This document shows, in pieces, positions 1 to 6,279 of a stretch of 19,757 nucleotides of DNA (its first letter is position 1; the number at the start of each line of letters is the position of its first letter). The stretch is from Candidatus Kapaibacterium sp. (GTDB lineage: Bacteria > Bacteroidota > Ignavibacteria > Kapaibacteriales > UBA2268): assembly GCA_028691175.1 (NCBI GenBank), contig JAQUZU010000027.1, positions 1 to 19,757 of the forward strand, in the 5' to 3' direction. A program made the position numbers and the translations under genes. The notes below the pieces were generated by a model. It was not told the DNA's origin and ran no database searches. It worked only from the letters and a program-made list of their open reading frames with translations.

Positions 1-27
1 CTTGTTATAAGAATGTATGTCTTCAAA

Positions 28-47
28 GGGATTGCGGGGCAAGCCCG
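28..47. repeat. Dispersed GATTGCGGG palindromic repeat, partial copy
   Basis: A truncated copy of the GATTGCGGG(G/T)CAAGCCCGCAAT family that recurs four more times in the window. Bases 1-47 match 3197-3243 with one mismatch, so the downstream flank of the first BspA gene and the region upstream of the YfhO gene share a copied stretch. The copy breaks off just before the BspA stop codon. Confidence 0.75.
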
Positions 48-1142
48 TTATTTAACCCTGAACTTCAGTCTGGATAGATCTATACCGGGTTTCCAATCGT
101 CGTATCGAGTCATTTTCCAATCGTCGTTGAATATTTCGGCAGTTGCGGCATCTTTGGCGTAGCCTACAGCGGGCTGACCGTTGGTAATCTTGCCGCAGCC
201 GGGAAACATATCGCTCATATTTATTACATTTTTTATATCGAAACTGCTTAAATCCAAACTTGTAATACCGCTACAGCCGGAAAAAATTCCGCTCATATAT
301 TTTACATTTTTTGTATTGAAATTGCTTAAATCCAAGCTTGGAAGTGATCCACAGTCGCGAAACATATTGCTCATATTTGTTACATTCGATGTGTTAAAAT
401 TGCTTAAATCTAAACTTGAAAGATTGCCACACCAGTAAAACATAGCGTTCATATCTGTTACGTTCGCGGTGTTAAAACTGCTTAAATCCAAGCTTGTAAG
501 TGATTCACAGGCGTTAAACATAGATTTCATATACGTAACTTTCGAGGTATTGAAGTTGCTTAAATCCAAACTTGGAAGTGATGTACATTCCCAAAACATA
601 TAGCTCATATTCGTAACGTTCGATGTGTTGAAATTGCTTACATTCAAACTTGGAAGAGATTCACAGTAAGCGAACATTTCTTCCATATTCGTAACGTTCG
701 AGGTATTAAAACTGCTTAAATCCAAGCTTCGAAGAGAATCACAGAAAACGAACATTCCGCTCATATTCGTTACGTTCGAGGTGTTGAAGTTGCTTAAATC
801 CAAACTTGTAAGTCGGACACAGTTGTAAAACATAGAGCCCATACTAACAACCGGCACGCCATTATACATGCCGTCCGGAGCCGGGTTTGGCAGTGGATCG
901 CCGGTGCGCCAAGTGATGTCGCCGGAAGTAAATTCGCCGCCCGTGGCTTTGTCTAATTGTGCTCTGAAACCCTCCGACAAACTGACTGCGTAGCCTTTTC
1001 CGCTTGGCGTGTAGGTATAAAAGTCGGTATAAACCGTTTCTAATTCGACGATATTGGTCGGATTGTTCTCGGAGTCGTCCGAGCAGTTTGTCAGCAACAT
1101 TCCGCAAAAAATTATTGCGAATATTGATAAAAATTTTCTCAT
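48..1142 (-). CDS. BspA/DUF285 leucine-rich-repeat surface lipoprotein (copy 1)
   Basis: A 364-residue predicted surface lipoprotein. The N-terminus has a basic start, a hydrophobic core and a lipobox-like LTNC at residues 17-20. The cysteine is followed by Ser-Asp-Asp-Ser-Glu, which resembles the surface-export signal of Bacteroidota lipoproteins. An N-terminal module (about 30-105) leads into eight 26-residue repeats (78-bp DNA period) of the form LxxLDLSNFNTSNVTNMSxMFxxC. These are the BspA-type repeats of DUF285, and nearly every one carries a cysteine after the Met-Phe. The C-terminus (about 320-364) contains GQPAVGYAKDAATAEIFN, shared with copy 2, then a short in-frame duplication giving DDWK twice. 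The family is associated with adhesion and surface binding in other bacteria; the ligand here is unknown. The start is supported by GAGAAGG about 5 nt upstream. The gene is a tandem paralogue of the one at 1504-2730. Confidence 0.9.
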   Translation of the reverse strand: MRKFLSIFAIIFCGMLLTNCSDDSENNPTNIVELETVYTDFYTYTPSGKGYAVSLSEGFRAQLDKATGGEFTSGDITWRTGDPLPNPAPDGMYNGVPVVSMGSMFYNCVRLTSLDLSNFNTSNVTNMSGMFVFCDSLRSLDLSSFNTSNVTNMEEMFAYCESLPSLNVSNFNTSNVTNMSYMFWECTSLPSLDLSNFNTSKVTYMKSMFNACESLTSLDLSSFNTANVTDMNAMFYWCGNLSSLDLSNFNTSNVTNMSNMFRDCGSLPSLDLSNFNTKNVKYMSGIFSGCSGITSLDLSSFDIKNVINMSDMFPGCGKITNGQPAVGYAKDAATAEIFNDDWKMTRYDDWKPGIDLSRLKFRVK

Positions 1143-1240
1143 AATGCCTTCTCTTTGTTTTGTAAAAAAAAATAGTCGAAATACCGTGTGCAGTATTTCT
1201 ATATATAAAACACATCAGCGAAGTAAATGTTACAGTTTTT
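1143..1240 (-). promoter_or_regulatory. Conserved upstream region of BspA copy 1 with inverted repeat
   Basis: About 98 bases upstream of copy 1 align closely with 2731-2827 upstream of copy 2. Both contain a perfect 7-bp inverted repeat, GAAATAC/GTATTTC with an 8-base spacer, at 1178-1184 and 1193-1199. Conservation outside the coding region suggests promoter, operator or leader-RNA function. I could not place -10/-35 boxes with confidence. Confidence 0.5.
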
Positions 1241-1254
1241 CAAAAATTTTTCAA

Positions 1255-1276
1255 GGGATTGCGGGTCAAGCCTGAC
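1255..1276. repeat. Dispersed GATTGCGGG palindromic repeat, degenerate copy
   Basis: GGATTGCGGGTCAAGCCTGAC, with the right half decayed (CCTGAC in place of CCCGCAAT). It lies immediately beyond the conserved upstream region of BspA copy 1, the same relative place as the copy at 3050-3075 beyond the upstream region of copy 2. Confidence 0.7.
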
Positions 1277-1297
1277 AAGGGAGCATGCTCCCTTGTC
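1274..1297. repeat. Perfect 24-bp palindrome
   Basis: The arm GACAAGGGAGCA is followed immediately by its exact reverse complement TGCTCCCTTGTC. The ACAAGG.../...CCTTGT arms resemble the hairpins at 3134-3155 and 3175-3196, so it probably belongs to the same small dispersed hairpin family. Confidence 0.7.
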
Positions 1298-1323
1298 TGT
1301 ATACTTCGTATTTTTCTCTCTTA

Positions 1324-1342
1324 ACCCCTCCTTTGGAGGGGT
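1324..1342. repeat. Hairpin repeat ACCCCTCC/GGAGGGGT
   Basis: An 8-bp perfect stem (1324-1331 with 1335-1342) and a TTT loop, followed by GTACGGGGGAGG-like sequence. No T-tract follows, so it is not a clear terminator. It looks like another short dispersed hairpin element in the gap between the two BspA genes. Confidence 0.5.
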
Positions 1343-1410
1343 ACGGGGGAGGTTTCTTATCTTTCAAGGAGATCGCGGGTTTGAACTACAATTTCCCCGT
1401 AAATAGTCAC

Positions 1411-1436
1411 CGTCATTGCGGGCTTGACCCGCAATC
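1411..1436. repeat. Dispersed GATTGCGGG palindromic repeat, inverted copy
   Basis: CGTCATTGCGGGCTTGACC plus CGCAATC is the reverse-complement orientation of the copy at 3226-3251 and matches it over 26 bases. The outer ATTGCGGG/CCCGCAAT arms can pair, giving a short hairpin in either strand. Confidence 0.8.
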
Positions 1437-1487
1437 TCCTTCGGTATGGGTTAACGTATCAAACGCAGCCCGCGGATGCGCGTGACG

Positions 1488-1505
1488 AGCCCACGAACGT
1501 GGGCT
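1488..1505 (-). terminator. Hairpin at the 3' end of BspA copy 2
   Basis: AGCCCACG (1488-1495) pairs with CGTGGGCT (1498-1505) around a two-base centre. The hairpin overlaps the TAG stop of the minus-strand BspA gene. No U-tract follows on the minus strand, so it may be an mRNA-end stabiliser or a repeat rather than an intrinsic terminator. A similar GCCCACGAAGTGGG hairpin occurs at 3303-3316. Confidence 0.4.
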
Positions 1506-2730
1506 ATTTAGCCCTAAACTTCAGCATGTATAGATTTATTCCGGTTTTACCGCTGCTGTTGAATATTTCGGCAGTTGCGGCATCTTTGGCGTAGCCTACA
1601 GCAGGCTGACCACCGGAAACCATGCCACAGTAACCAAACATCCAATCAATATCCGTTATGTATGCAATATCAAAGCTGCTCAAATCCAGACTTGTTAGTT
1701 TGCCACACCAGGTAAACATATTGGTCATTTTCGTTACTTTCGAGGTGTTGAAGTGGCTCAAATCCAAGCTTGGAAGCGATTTACAACCGTAAAACATACC
1801 GGTCATATCTGTTACTTTCGCGGTGTTGAAGTGCCTCAAATCCAGACTTGTCAGATTGGCACACGCGCCAAACATATTGCCCATATTAGTTACGTTCGAG
1901 GTATTAAAACTGATTATATCTAAACTTGTAAGCGATTCACAGGTGTAAAACATACAGCTCATATTAGTTACGTTCGATGTGTTGAAATTGCTCAAATCCA
2001 AGCTTGGAAGCGATTTACAACCGTAAAACATACAGCTCATATTAGTTACGTTCGATGTATTGAAATTGCTTAAATCCAGGCTTGTAAGTGATTCACAGGC
2101 GTTAAACATAGATTTCATATTCGTAACTTTCGAGGTGTTGAAGTTGCTTAAATCCAAACTTGGAAGTGAATTGCAGTCGTTAAACATACTGTGCATATTT
2201 GTTACATTTTTTGTATTGAAGTTGCTTAAATCCAGACTTGTAAGCGATTTACAGTAAGCGAACATATCTGCCATATTCGTCACTTTCGCGGTATTGAAGT
2301 TGCTTAAATTCAAACTTGTAAGTGATCTACAGTCGAAAAACATTCCGCTCATATCTGTTACATTTTTTGTGTTGAAATTGCTTACATTCAAGCTTGTAAG
2401 CGATTCACAGTAAGCGAACATAGAGTCCATACTTACGACCGGCACGCCGTTATACATGCCGTCCGGAGCCGGGTTTGGCAGTGGATCGCCGGTGCGCCAA
2501 GTAATGTCGCCGGCAGTAAATTCGCCGCCCGTGGCTTTGTCTAATTGTGCTCTGAAACCATTCGACAAACTGACTGCGTAGCCTCCGTTGTTTGGGGTGT
2601 AGGTATAAAAGTCGGTATAAACCGTTTCTAAATCGTCTATATTAATAGGATTGTTCTCGGAGTCGTCCGAGCAGTTTGTCAGCAACATTCCGCAAAAAAC
2701 TATTGCGAATATCGATAAGAATTTTCTCAT
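1504..2730 (-). CDS. BspA/DUF285 leucine-rich-repeat surface lipoprotein (copy 2)
   Basis: A 408-residue paralogue of the lipoprotein at 48-1142. The signal sequence, lipobox cysteine (C20, CSDDSENN context) and N-terminal module up to the VPVVSM segment are almost identical, and the C-terminal GQPAVGYAKDAATAEIFN segment is shared. The central array has ten 26-residue DUF285/BspA repeats instead of eight, with variable residues concentrated in each repeat's MFxxCxS region. Constant ends with an array of different length point to duplication followed by unequal exchange between repeats. The upstream Shine-Dalgarno-like sequence is weak (AGAAAA, about 5 nt away). It is predicted to sit on the outer membrane surface. 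Binding partner unknown. Confidence 0.9.
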   Translation of the reverse strand: MRKFLSIFAIVFCGMLLTNCSDDSENNPINIDDLETVYTDFYTYTPNNGGYAVSLSNGFRAQLDKATGGEFTAGDITWRTGDPLPNPAPDGMYNGVPVVSMDSMFAYCESLTSLNVSNFNTKNVTDMSGMFFDCRSLTSLNLSNFNTAKVTNMADMFAYCKSLTSLDLSNFNTKNVTNMHSMFNDCNSLPSLDLSNFNTSKVTNMKSMFNACESLTSLDLSNFNTSNVTNMSCMFYGCKSLPSLDLSNFNTSNVTNMSCMFYTCESLTSLDIISFNTSNVTNMGNMFGACANLTSLDLRHFNTAKVTDMTGMFYGCKSLPSLDLSHFNTSKVTKMTNMFTWCGKLTSLDLSSFDIAYITDIDWMFGYCGMVSGGQPAVGYAKDAATAEIFNSSGKTGINLYMLKFRAK

Positions 2731-2827
2731 AATGATTTTTCTTTGTTTTGTAAAAAAAATAGTCGAAATACCGTGTGCAGTATTTCTATATGTAAGAACA
2801 CATCAGCGAAAAAAATATTACATTTTT
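2731..2827 (-). promoter_or_regulatory. Conserved upstream region of BspA copy 2 with inverted repeat
   Basis: Aligns with 1143-1240, including the perfect GAAATAC/GTATTTC inverted repeat (2765-2771 and 2780-2786), 35-56 bases upstream of the start codon. Position and conservation suggest an operator or leader hairpin common to the two lipoprotein genes. Confidence 0.5.
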
Positions 2828-2836
2828 ATATAAAAA
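2781..2836. repeat. 56-bp direct repeat, left copy
   Basis: Matches 2974-3029 with two differences (T/A at 2787 and C/A at 2807). The right part (2829-2836) doubles as the start of the inverted-repeat-bounded element at 2829-2954. It is also part of the conserved upstream region of BspA copy 2. Confidence 0.75.
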
Positions 2837-2954
2837 TGCCTCATGGAGCATAGTGGGCATGCTGTATAAAGTACCATAAGCAATTCCGTAAATGTTCTAT
2901 ATCTGTACTTAGAAGAACATAAATCAATCTATACTACCAAGAGGCATTTTTATA
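2829..2954. mobile_element. 126-bp element bounded by perfect 14-bp inverted repeats (MITE-like or structured RNA)
   Basis: TATAAAAATGCCTC at 2829-2842 is exactly mirrored by GAGGCATTTTTATA at 2941-2954. The interior has no ORF but contains smaller inverted repeats such as GTTCT/AGAAC. The unit lies between two near-identical 56-bp direct repeats and interrupts the region upstream of BspA copy 2. It could be a miniature inverted-repeat element or a small RNA closed by a terminal stem ending in a U-run. The sequence does not decide between these. Confidence 0.5.
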
Positions 2955-2973
2955 AACGCTTAAACAAATAAAT

Positions 2974-3029
2974 TATTTCAATATGTAAGAACACATCAGA
3001 GAAAAAAATATTACATTTTTATATAAAAA
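2974..3029. repeat. 56-bp direct repeat, right copy
   Basis: Near-identical to 2781-2836. It lacks the left half of the GAAATAC/GTATTTC inverted repeat, so this copy is a truncated duplicate of the BspA upstream region, not an intact one. Confidence 0.75.
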
Positions 3030-3049
3030 ATATTATTATTCCTTTAGGG

Positions 3050-3075
3050 GATTGCGGGGCAAGCCCGCAATGACG
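3050..3075. repeat. Dispersed GATTGCGGG palindromic repeat
   Basis: Full-length copy: GATTGCGGGGCAAGCCCGCA then ATGACG. The ATTGCGGG and CCCGCAAT arms are complementary. It differs from the copy at 3226-3251 by one base. Confidence 0.8.
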
Positions 3076-3133
3076 CCGTTACCTTTGGGGGATTGCGGTT
3101 TCCCCATTGTCTCTTTTTTACCGCCACACTCGC

Positions 3134-3155
3134 ACAAGGGGTTGAAACCCCTTGT
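3134..3155. repeat. Hairpin repeat ACAAGGGG/CCCCTTGT
   Basis: An 8-bp perfect stem with a 6-base loop (TTGAAA). A second copy with loop ATTTAT lies 20 bases away at 3175-3196, and both are followed by (C)TTGTTATAAGAA-like sequence. They form a small tandem hairpin pair in a gene-free region. Confidence 0.6.
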
Positions 3156-3174
3156 TATAAGAAATATGGTGATA

Positions 3175-3196
3175 ACAAGGGGATTTATCCCCTTGT
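3175..3196. repeat. Hairpin repeat ACAAGGGG/CCCCTTGT, second copy
   Basis: Same 8-bp stem as at 3134-3155, with loop ATTTAT (an A-T pair can extend the stem). Immediately followed by the 47-bp stretch (3197-3243) that repeats window bases 1-47. Confidence 0.6.
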
Positions 3197-3225
3197 CTTG
3201 TTATAAGAATGTATGTCTTCAAAGG

Positions 3226-3251
3226 GATTGCGGGTCAAGCCCGCAATGACG
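3226..3251. repeat. Dispersed GATTGCGGG palindromic repeat
   Basis: GATTGCGGGTCAAGCCCGCA then ATGACG, a full-length copy in the same orientation as 3050-3075 and inverted relative to 1411-1436. It lies inside the 47-bp block shared with the window start. Confidence 0.8.
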
Positions 3252-3266
3252 CGGACGTTCTTTCTA

Positions 3267-3316
3267 CACGTGAGAGGGGTCGCGAAGCACCCCTCGTGAA
3301 AAGCCCACGAAGTGGG
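3267..3316. repeat. Pair of hairpins upstream of the YfhO gene
   Basis: GAGGGGT (3274-3280) pairs with ACCCCTC (3289-3295), flanked by CACG/CGTG arms. CCCAC (3304-3308) pairs with GTGGG (3312-3316). Neither has a clean T-tract directly after it. They close the 750-base repeat-rich, gene-free stretch 2731-3480, whose last 150 bases are otherwise plain AT-rich sequence with no supported gene. Confidence 0.4.
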
Positions 3317-3480
3317 TAATAATTTATTTTTCTTCTTATTTTTATTATTCTTATTATTGTTAACGGGAGAGACTCTGCCGGGGGTGTCATTTTGCGATGT
3401 CATACAATTTATAAAAATATATTCCGTCTATATTTGTTAGCAATTATTGTAAATTTCTTTAAACATAAACGGACTTATCG

Positions 3481-6099
3481 ATGAGCGATAATTTACAGAC
3501 TCCGCCCGAGCCACCAAAAAAAGGCACGGGCAGGTACATCGACGCGGCATTTATTCTCTTGCTCGTGGTTTCGGTGTTCGGATTTTTCTGGGGGGCAATC
3601 TCCGGCGGCGGATTTAACGCTACCGACAATATCGCCTCCGGCAGCTTCGCCAACTATCTCGGCGACGCAAAAGAAAGCGGGAATTTCCCGCAATGGATTA
3701 GCTACATTTTCGGCGGAATGCCGAGCTTCGCGTCGCTATTGACGACCGGAGTAAGGTCTTGGGACATTATCGGAACCCTTTTCCTCGAAATCACTCGCGC
3801 CGTGGGCGGAATATTCTCCAGCGACGTTGCGCGAGTAATCACTTTTTATATTTTCTACGGCATCGGCATGTATTTGCTTATGCGTACGAAAAAACACGAA
3901 CCGTTCGTTGCGTTCATGACCGGCTTTGCCGCGATTTTCTCGACTTACGTAATTACATGGGTGATGATCGGGCATAACACAAAACCAATCGTGCTCGCGA
4001 TGTTTCCGTATATTTTCATGCTTTTAGAGCGATTAAGGATAAAATTCTCGCTGCTATACGCTGTGCTGCTCGTTTTTGCGATGCATCTCATGCTGGAGGG
4101 CAACCACGTCCAGATGATGTTCTATGGCGCAATTGCAGTAGGAATTTACTTCCTGTTTGAATTAATCGGCAATTTGAACAAAAAAGCCGAACTCGTAAAG
4201 GTATTTCGCTCGGCCGGATTAATCGTGCTGGCAGCGGGATTTGCGTTCCTGATGAGCAGCGACCGCTATATGGCGGCGCTCGAGTACACTCCGCATTCTA
4301 CTCGCGGAAAAGCCCCGATTACCCAGATCGAGAAAAATCACGCTGACGGACCGAAAAAAGACTATAGATATTCGACTATGTGGTCGTATGCTCCGAGCGA
4401 GACCATGTCGTTCCTCGTGCCGGGATTCTTCGGGACGAAGCCGGTAGAAGTTCAGGGCAACGAACAGCCGATTTATTTCGGCGCAAAGGAGAGCGAAGAC
4501 TCACCACCGTATATGGGAATCGGATTTCTCGCTTTGGCGATTATCGGCGTAATTCTTTATCGTCGCGATAATTTCGTGCTGGCGATGGCGGGCGTCTCGA
4601 TTGTCTCGCTCGTGATGTCGTTCGGCAAAAACTCGCCCGGCTCTGATGCCTGGTATGTAGTGATATTTATGTTCGGACTGATGGCATTGCTCGCATATTA
4701 TTTCCGCAAAGGGAAAGTAGCGTCTACGTATTTCTACGTATACGCGGGCGTATTTGCGATTTATTTGCTCGGACTTTTCGGGATAATCGGTTTCGATATG
4801 TTCAAGTTGTATGACTCAATGTTTGCATCGCTTCCGATGTTTTATACTTTCCGCGCCCCGTCGATGTCGCTTGCGTTAATGCACTTTGCAGTGCCGGTTC
4901 TTGCGGGCTACGGCTTGAGCGGAATTATCAAAATGCGCTCCGAGATGACTAAAAACGAACGCATTCTCGTCCTCTCGACGATTGGCGTAGCAGTTGCGTT
5001 TATGCTTTCCGGCTTTATTTATCAGTCCGGATTTCAGGAAACGTTTATCGGCTATATAAATGCGAAACTCGCGCCGATGATGCAGGGACAGGATTTGCCG
5101 ACCGAGATCAGCGAGCAAATTTTCAGCGGAATGATTTCTGACTGGTACTTCTCCGCGTTTGTTTTGCTGGCGTTTGCGGTATTGACTTATATGTTTGTAA
5201 AAGCAAAACTCGGCAAGACGGTATATTTTGCGATTATCGCGGTTATATTTATGATCGATATGTTCCGCGTTGATACTCGCGCAATGAAAACCGACGACAC
5301 CGGCTGGGACGAAGCAGTTTTTGCGCCGTACCAACAGCTTTATGCACCGGTTATCGCAGATAAGGGACTTTTCCGCGTTGTTGACTTTGTAGCGCAGCAC
5401 GGTAATTTGCCGGCATATTTCCGTATTCAGAGCGTCGGCGGCTATCATGCCGCAAAACTCCGCGTTTATCAGGATTTGATGGATGTGGCGAATGTCGGGC
5501 AATTTGCGGGTTCTACTCATCAACTTGTGAATCCGTTCCTCTGGGACTTGATGAATGTGAAATATATTATTGATGTGGATCGCCGCAGCCAACAGCAGGC
5601 TCCGCAGGTATTTCCGAACCGCACCGCACTTCCGCGCGCATTTTTCGTAGCGAATGCGGCTGTGGCTCGTCCGATGCAGATCCTCGAGCATCTCCGCGAC
5701 GCAGATTTTTCACCACGCGACACAGTCTATGTAGAAAAAGCACTTGCGCAGCAGATTGTTCCGCCGGACTCAACCGCAAAAGTCGAGTTCACGAATTACG
5801 AGAACGAGCGTCTTCGCCTTCGCACGACGACCACCGGCACGAATTTCCTCTTCCTGAGCGAAATCTACTACGAACCGTGCTGGAAGGCAACAATCGACGG
5901 CAAGCCGACCGAGATCATCAAATCGAACTATGCGTTCCGCGGCGTAATTGTTCCGGCGGGCACGCATACAGTCGAAATGGTCTATCATTCGGATAAATTC
6001 GAGAGCGGCAAATCTCTCTCGCTCGCAACGAATATTGTGTTCATTCTTTTGGCGGCAGTCGGCATTTTCTTTGAATGTCGCCGTCGTAAGCAATCTTAG
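3481..6099 (+). CDS. YfhO-family polytopic membrane protein, probable GT-C-type glycosyltransferase
   Basis: An 872-residue integral membrane protein. The first transmembrane segment is at about residues 19-41 (YIDAAFILLLVVSVFGFFWG), followed by many more hydrophobic helices to about residue 600. A large soluble region (about 610-840) follows, then a final helix near 848-864 before the basic tail CRRRKQS. The C-terminal domain contains FLSEIYYEPCWKATIDGKP and an AFRGVIVPAGTHTVEMVY segment, characteristic of YfhO-like proteins (PF09586). Family members are predicted lipid-linked-sugar-dependent glycosyltransferases acting on envelope polymers; the substrate here is unknown. The gene stands alone, behind a repeat-rich gap and ahead of a strong terminator. 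The ribosome-binding site is weak (GGA about 8 nt upstream), but ATG at 3481 is the natural start because the first helix follows a short polar N-terminus. Confidence 0.88.
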   Translation: MSDNLQTPPEPPKKGTGRYIDAAFILLLVVSVFGFFWGAISGGGFNATDNIASGSFANYLGDAKESGNFPQWISYIFGGMPSFASLLTTGVRSWDIIGTLFLEITRAVGGIFSSDVARVITFYIFYGIGMYLLMRTKKHEPFVAFMTGFAAIFSTYVITWVMIGHNTKPIVLAMFPYIFMLLERLRIKFSLLYAVLLVFAMHLMLEGNHVQMMFYGAIAVGIYFLFELIGNLNKKAELVKVFRSAGLIVLAAGFAFLMSSDRYMAALEYTPHSTRGKAPITQIEKNHADGPKKDYRYSTMWSYAPSETMSFLVPGFFGTKPVEVQGNEQPIYFGAKESEDSPPYMGIGFLALAIIGVILYRRDNFVLAMAGVSIVSLVMSFGKNSPGSDAWYVVIFMFGLMALLAYYFRKGKVASTYFYVYAGVFAIYLLGLFGIIGFDMFKLYDSMFASLPMFYTFRAPSMSLALMHFAVPVLAGYGLSGIIKMRSEMTKNERILVLSTIGVAVAFMLSGFIYQSGFQETFIGYINAKLAPMMQGQDLPTEISEQIFSGMISDWYFSAFVLLAFAVLTYMFVKAKLGKTVYFAIIAVIFMIDMFRVDTRAMKTDDTGWDEAVFAPYQQLYAPVIADKGLFRVVDFVAQHGNLPAYFRIQSVGGYHAAKLRVYQDLMDVANVGQFAGSTHQLVNPFLWDLMNVKYIIDVDRRSQQQAPQVFPNRTALPRAFFVANAAVARPMQILEHLRDADFSPRDTVYVEKALAQQIVPPDSTAKVEFTNYENERLRLRTTTTGTNFLFLSEIYYEPCWKATIDGKPTEIIKSNYAFRGVIVPAGTHTVEMVYHSDKFESGKSLSLATNIVFILLAAVGIFFECRRRKQS

Positions 6100-6128
6100 T
6101 CCCTCGCAATAATTCGAAATTTTATCGT

Positions 6129-6161
6129 AGAGACGTCACAATGTGGCGTCTCTTTTTTTTT
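6129..6161 (+). terminator. Rho-independent terminator after the YfhO gene
   Basis: AGAGACG pairs with CGTCTCT, and the stem extends inward through a T-G wobble and CAC/GTG to about 11 bp with an AAT loop (6129-6153). A run of nine T follows. It lies 30 bases past the stop codon. Confidence 0.92.
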
Positions 6162-6168
6162 CTGTTAA

Positions 6169-6200
6169 TAACTCTAAACGGGCAGACATACGGTTTGCCC
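6169..6200. repeat. 32-bp hairpin repeat flanking the dinD module, left copy
   Basis: TAACTCTAAACGGGCAGACA then TACGGTTTGCCC matches 7470-7501 at 30 of 32 bases. The GGGCAGAC/G(T/C)(T/C)TGCCC arms can pair. This left copy has no T-tract, whereas the right copy serves as a terminator. Confidence 0.8.
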
Positions 6201-6279
6201 TACGCAATATCTATCTTCTCCGTTCGTCATGAATATATACAAAAAAGGAAATTTAACCATTTATGAAATACACTAATTC

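Noticed and set aside
1285..1485. Small frame encoding HCGLDPQSP-like peptide
   Set aside because: The peptide is the translation of the dispersed palindromic repeat; there is no ribosome-binding site or conserved domain.
48..2730. Regular 78-bp repeats that could suggest a CRISPR or satellite array
   Set aside because: The repeats are in frame, encode 26-residue leucine-rich units and have no conserved repeat/unique spacer pattern.
3185..3403. 72-residue minus-strand frame in the repeat-rich gap
   Set aside because: It spans dispersed hairpins and repeats, has low-complexity Asn/Lys content and shows no ribosome-binding site.
4876..5691. 271-residue open frame antisense to the YfhO gene
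   Set aside because: It lies wholly inside a strong coding gene on the other strand, has no recognisable domain and is explained by codon bias leaving the opposite frame open.
6200..6279. SOS/LexA operator before dinD
   Set aside because: Neither the CTG-N10-CAG nor the GAAC-N4-GTTC type box could be found, so SOS control is not claimed.
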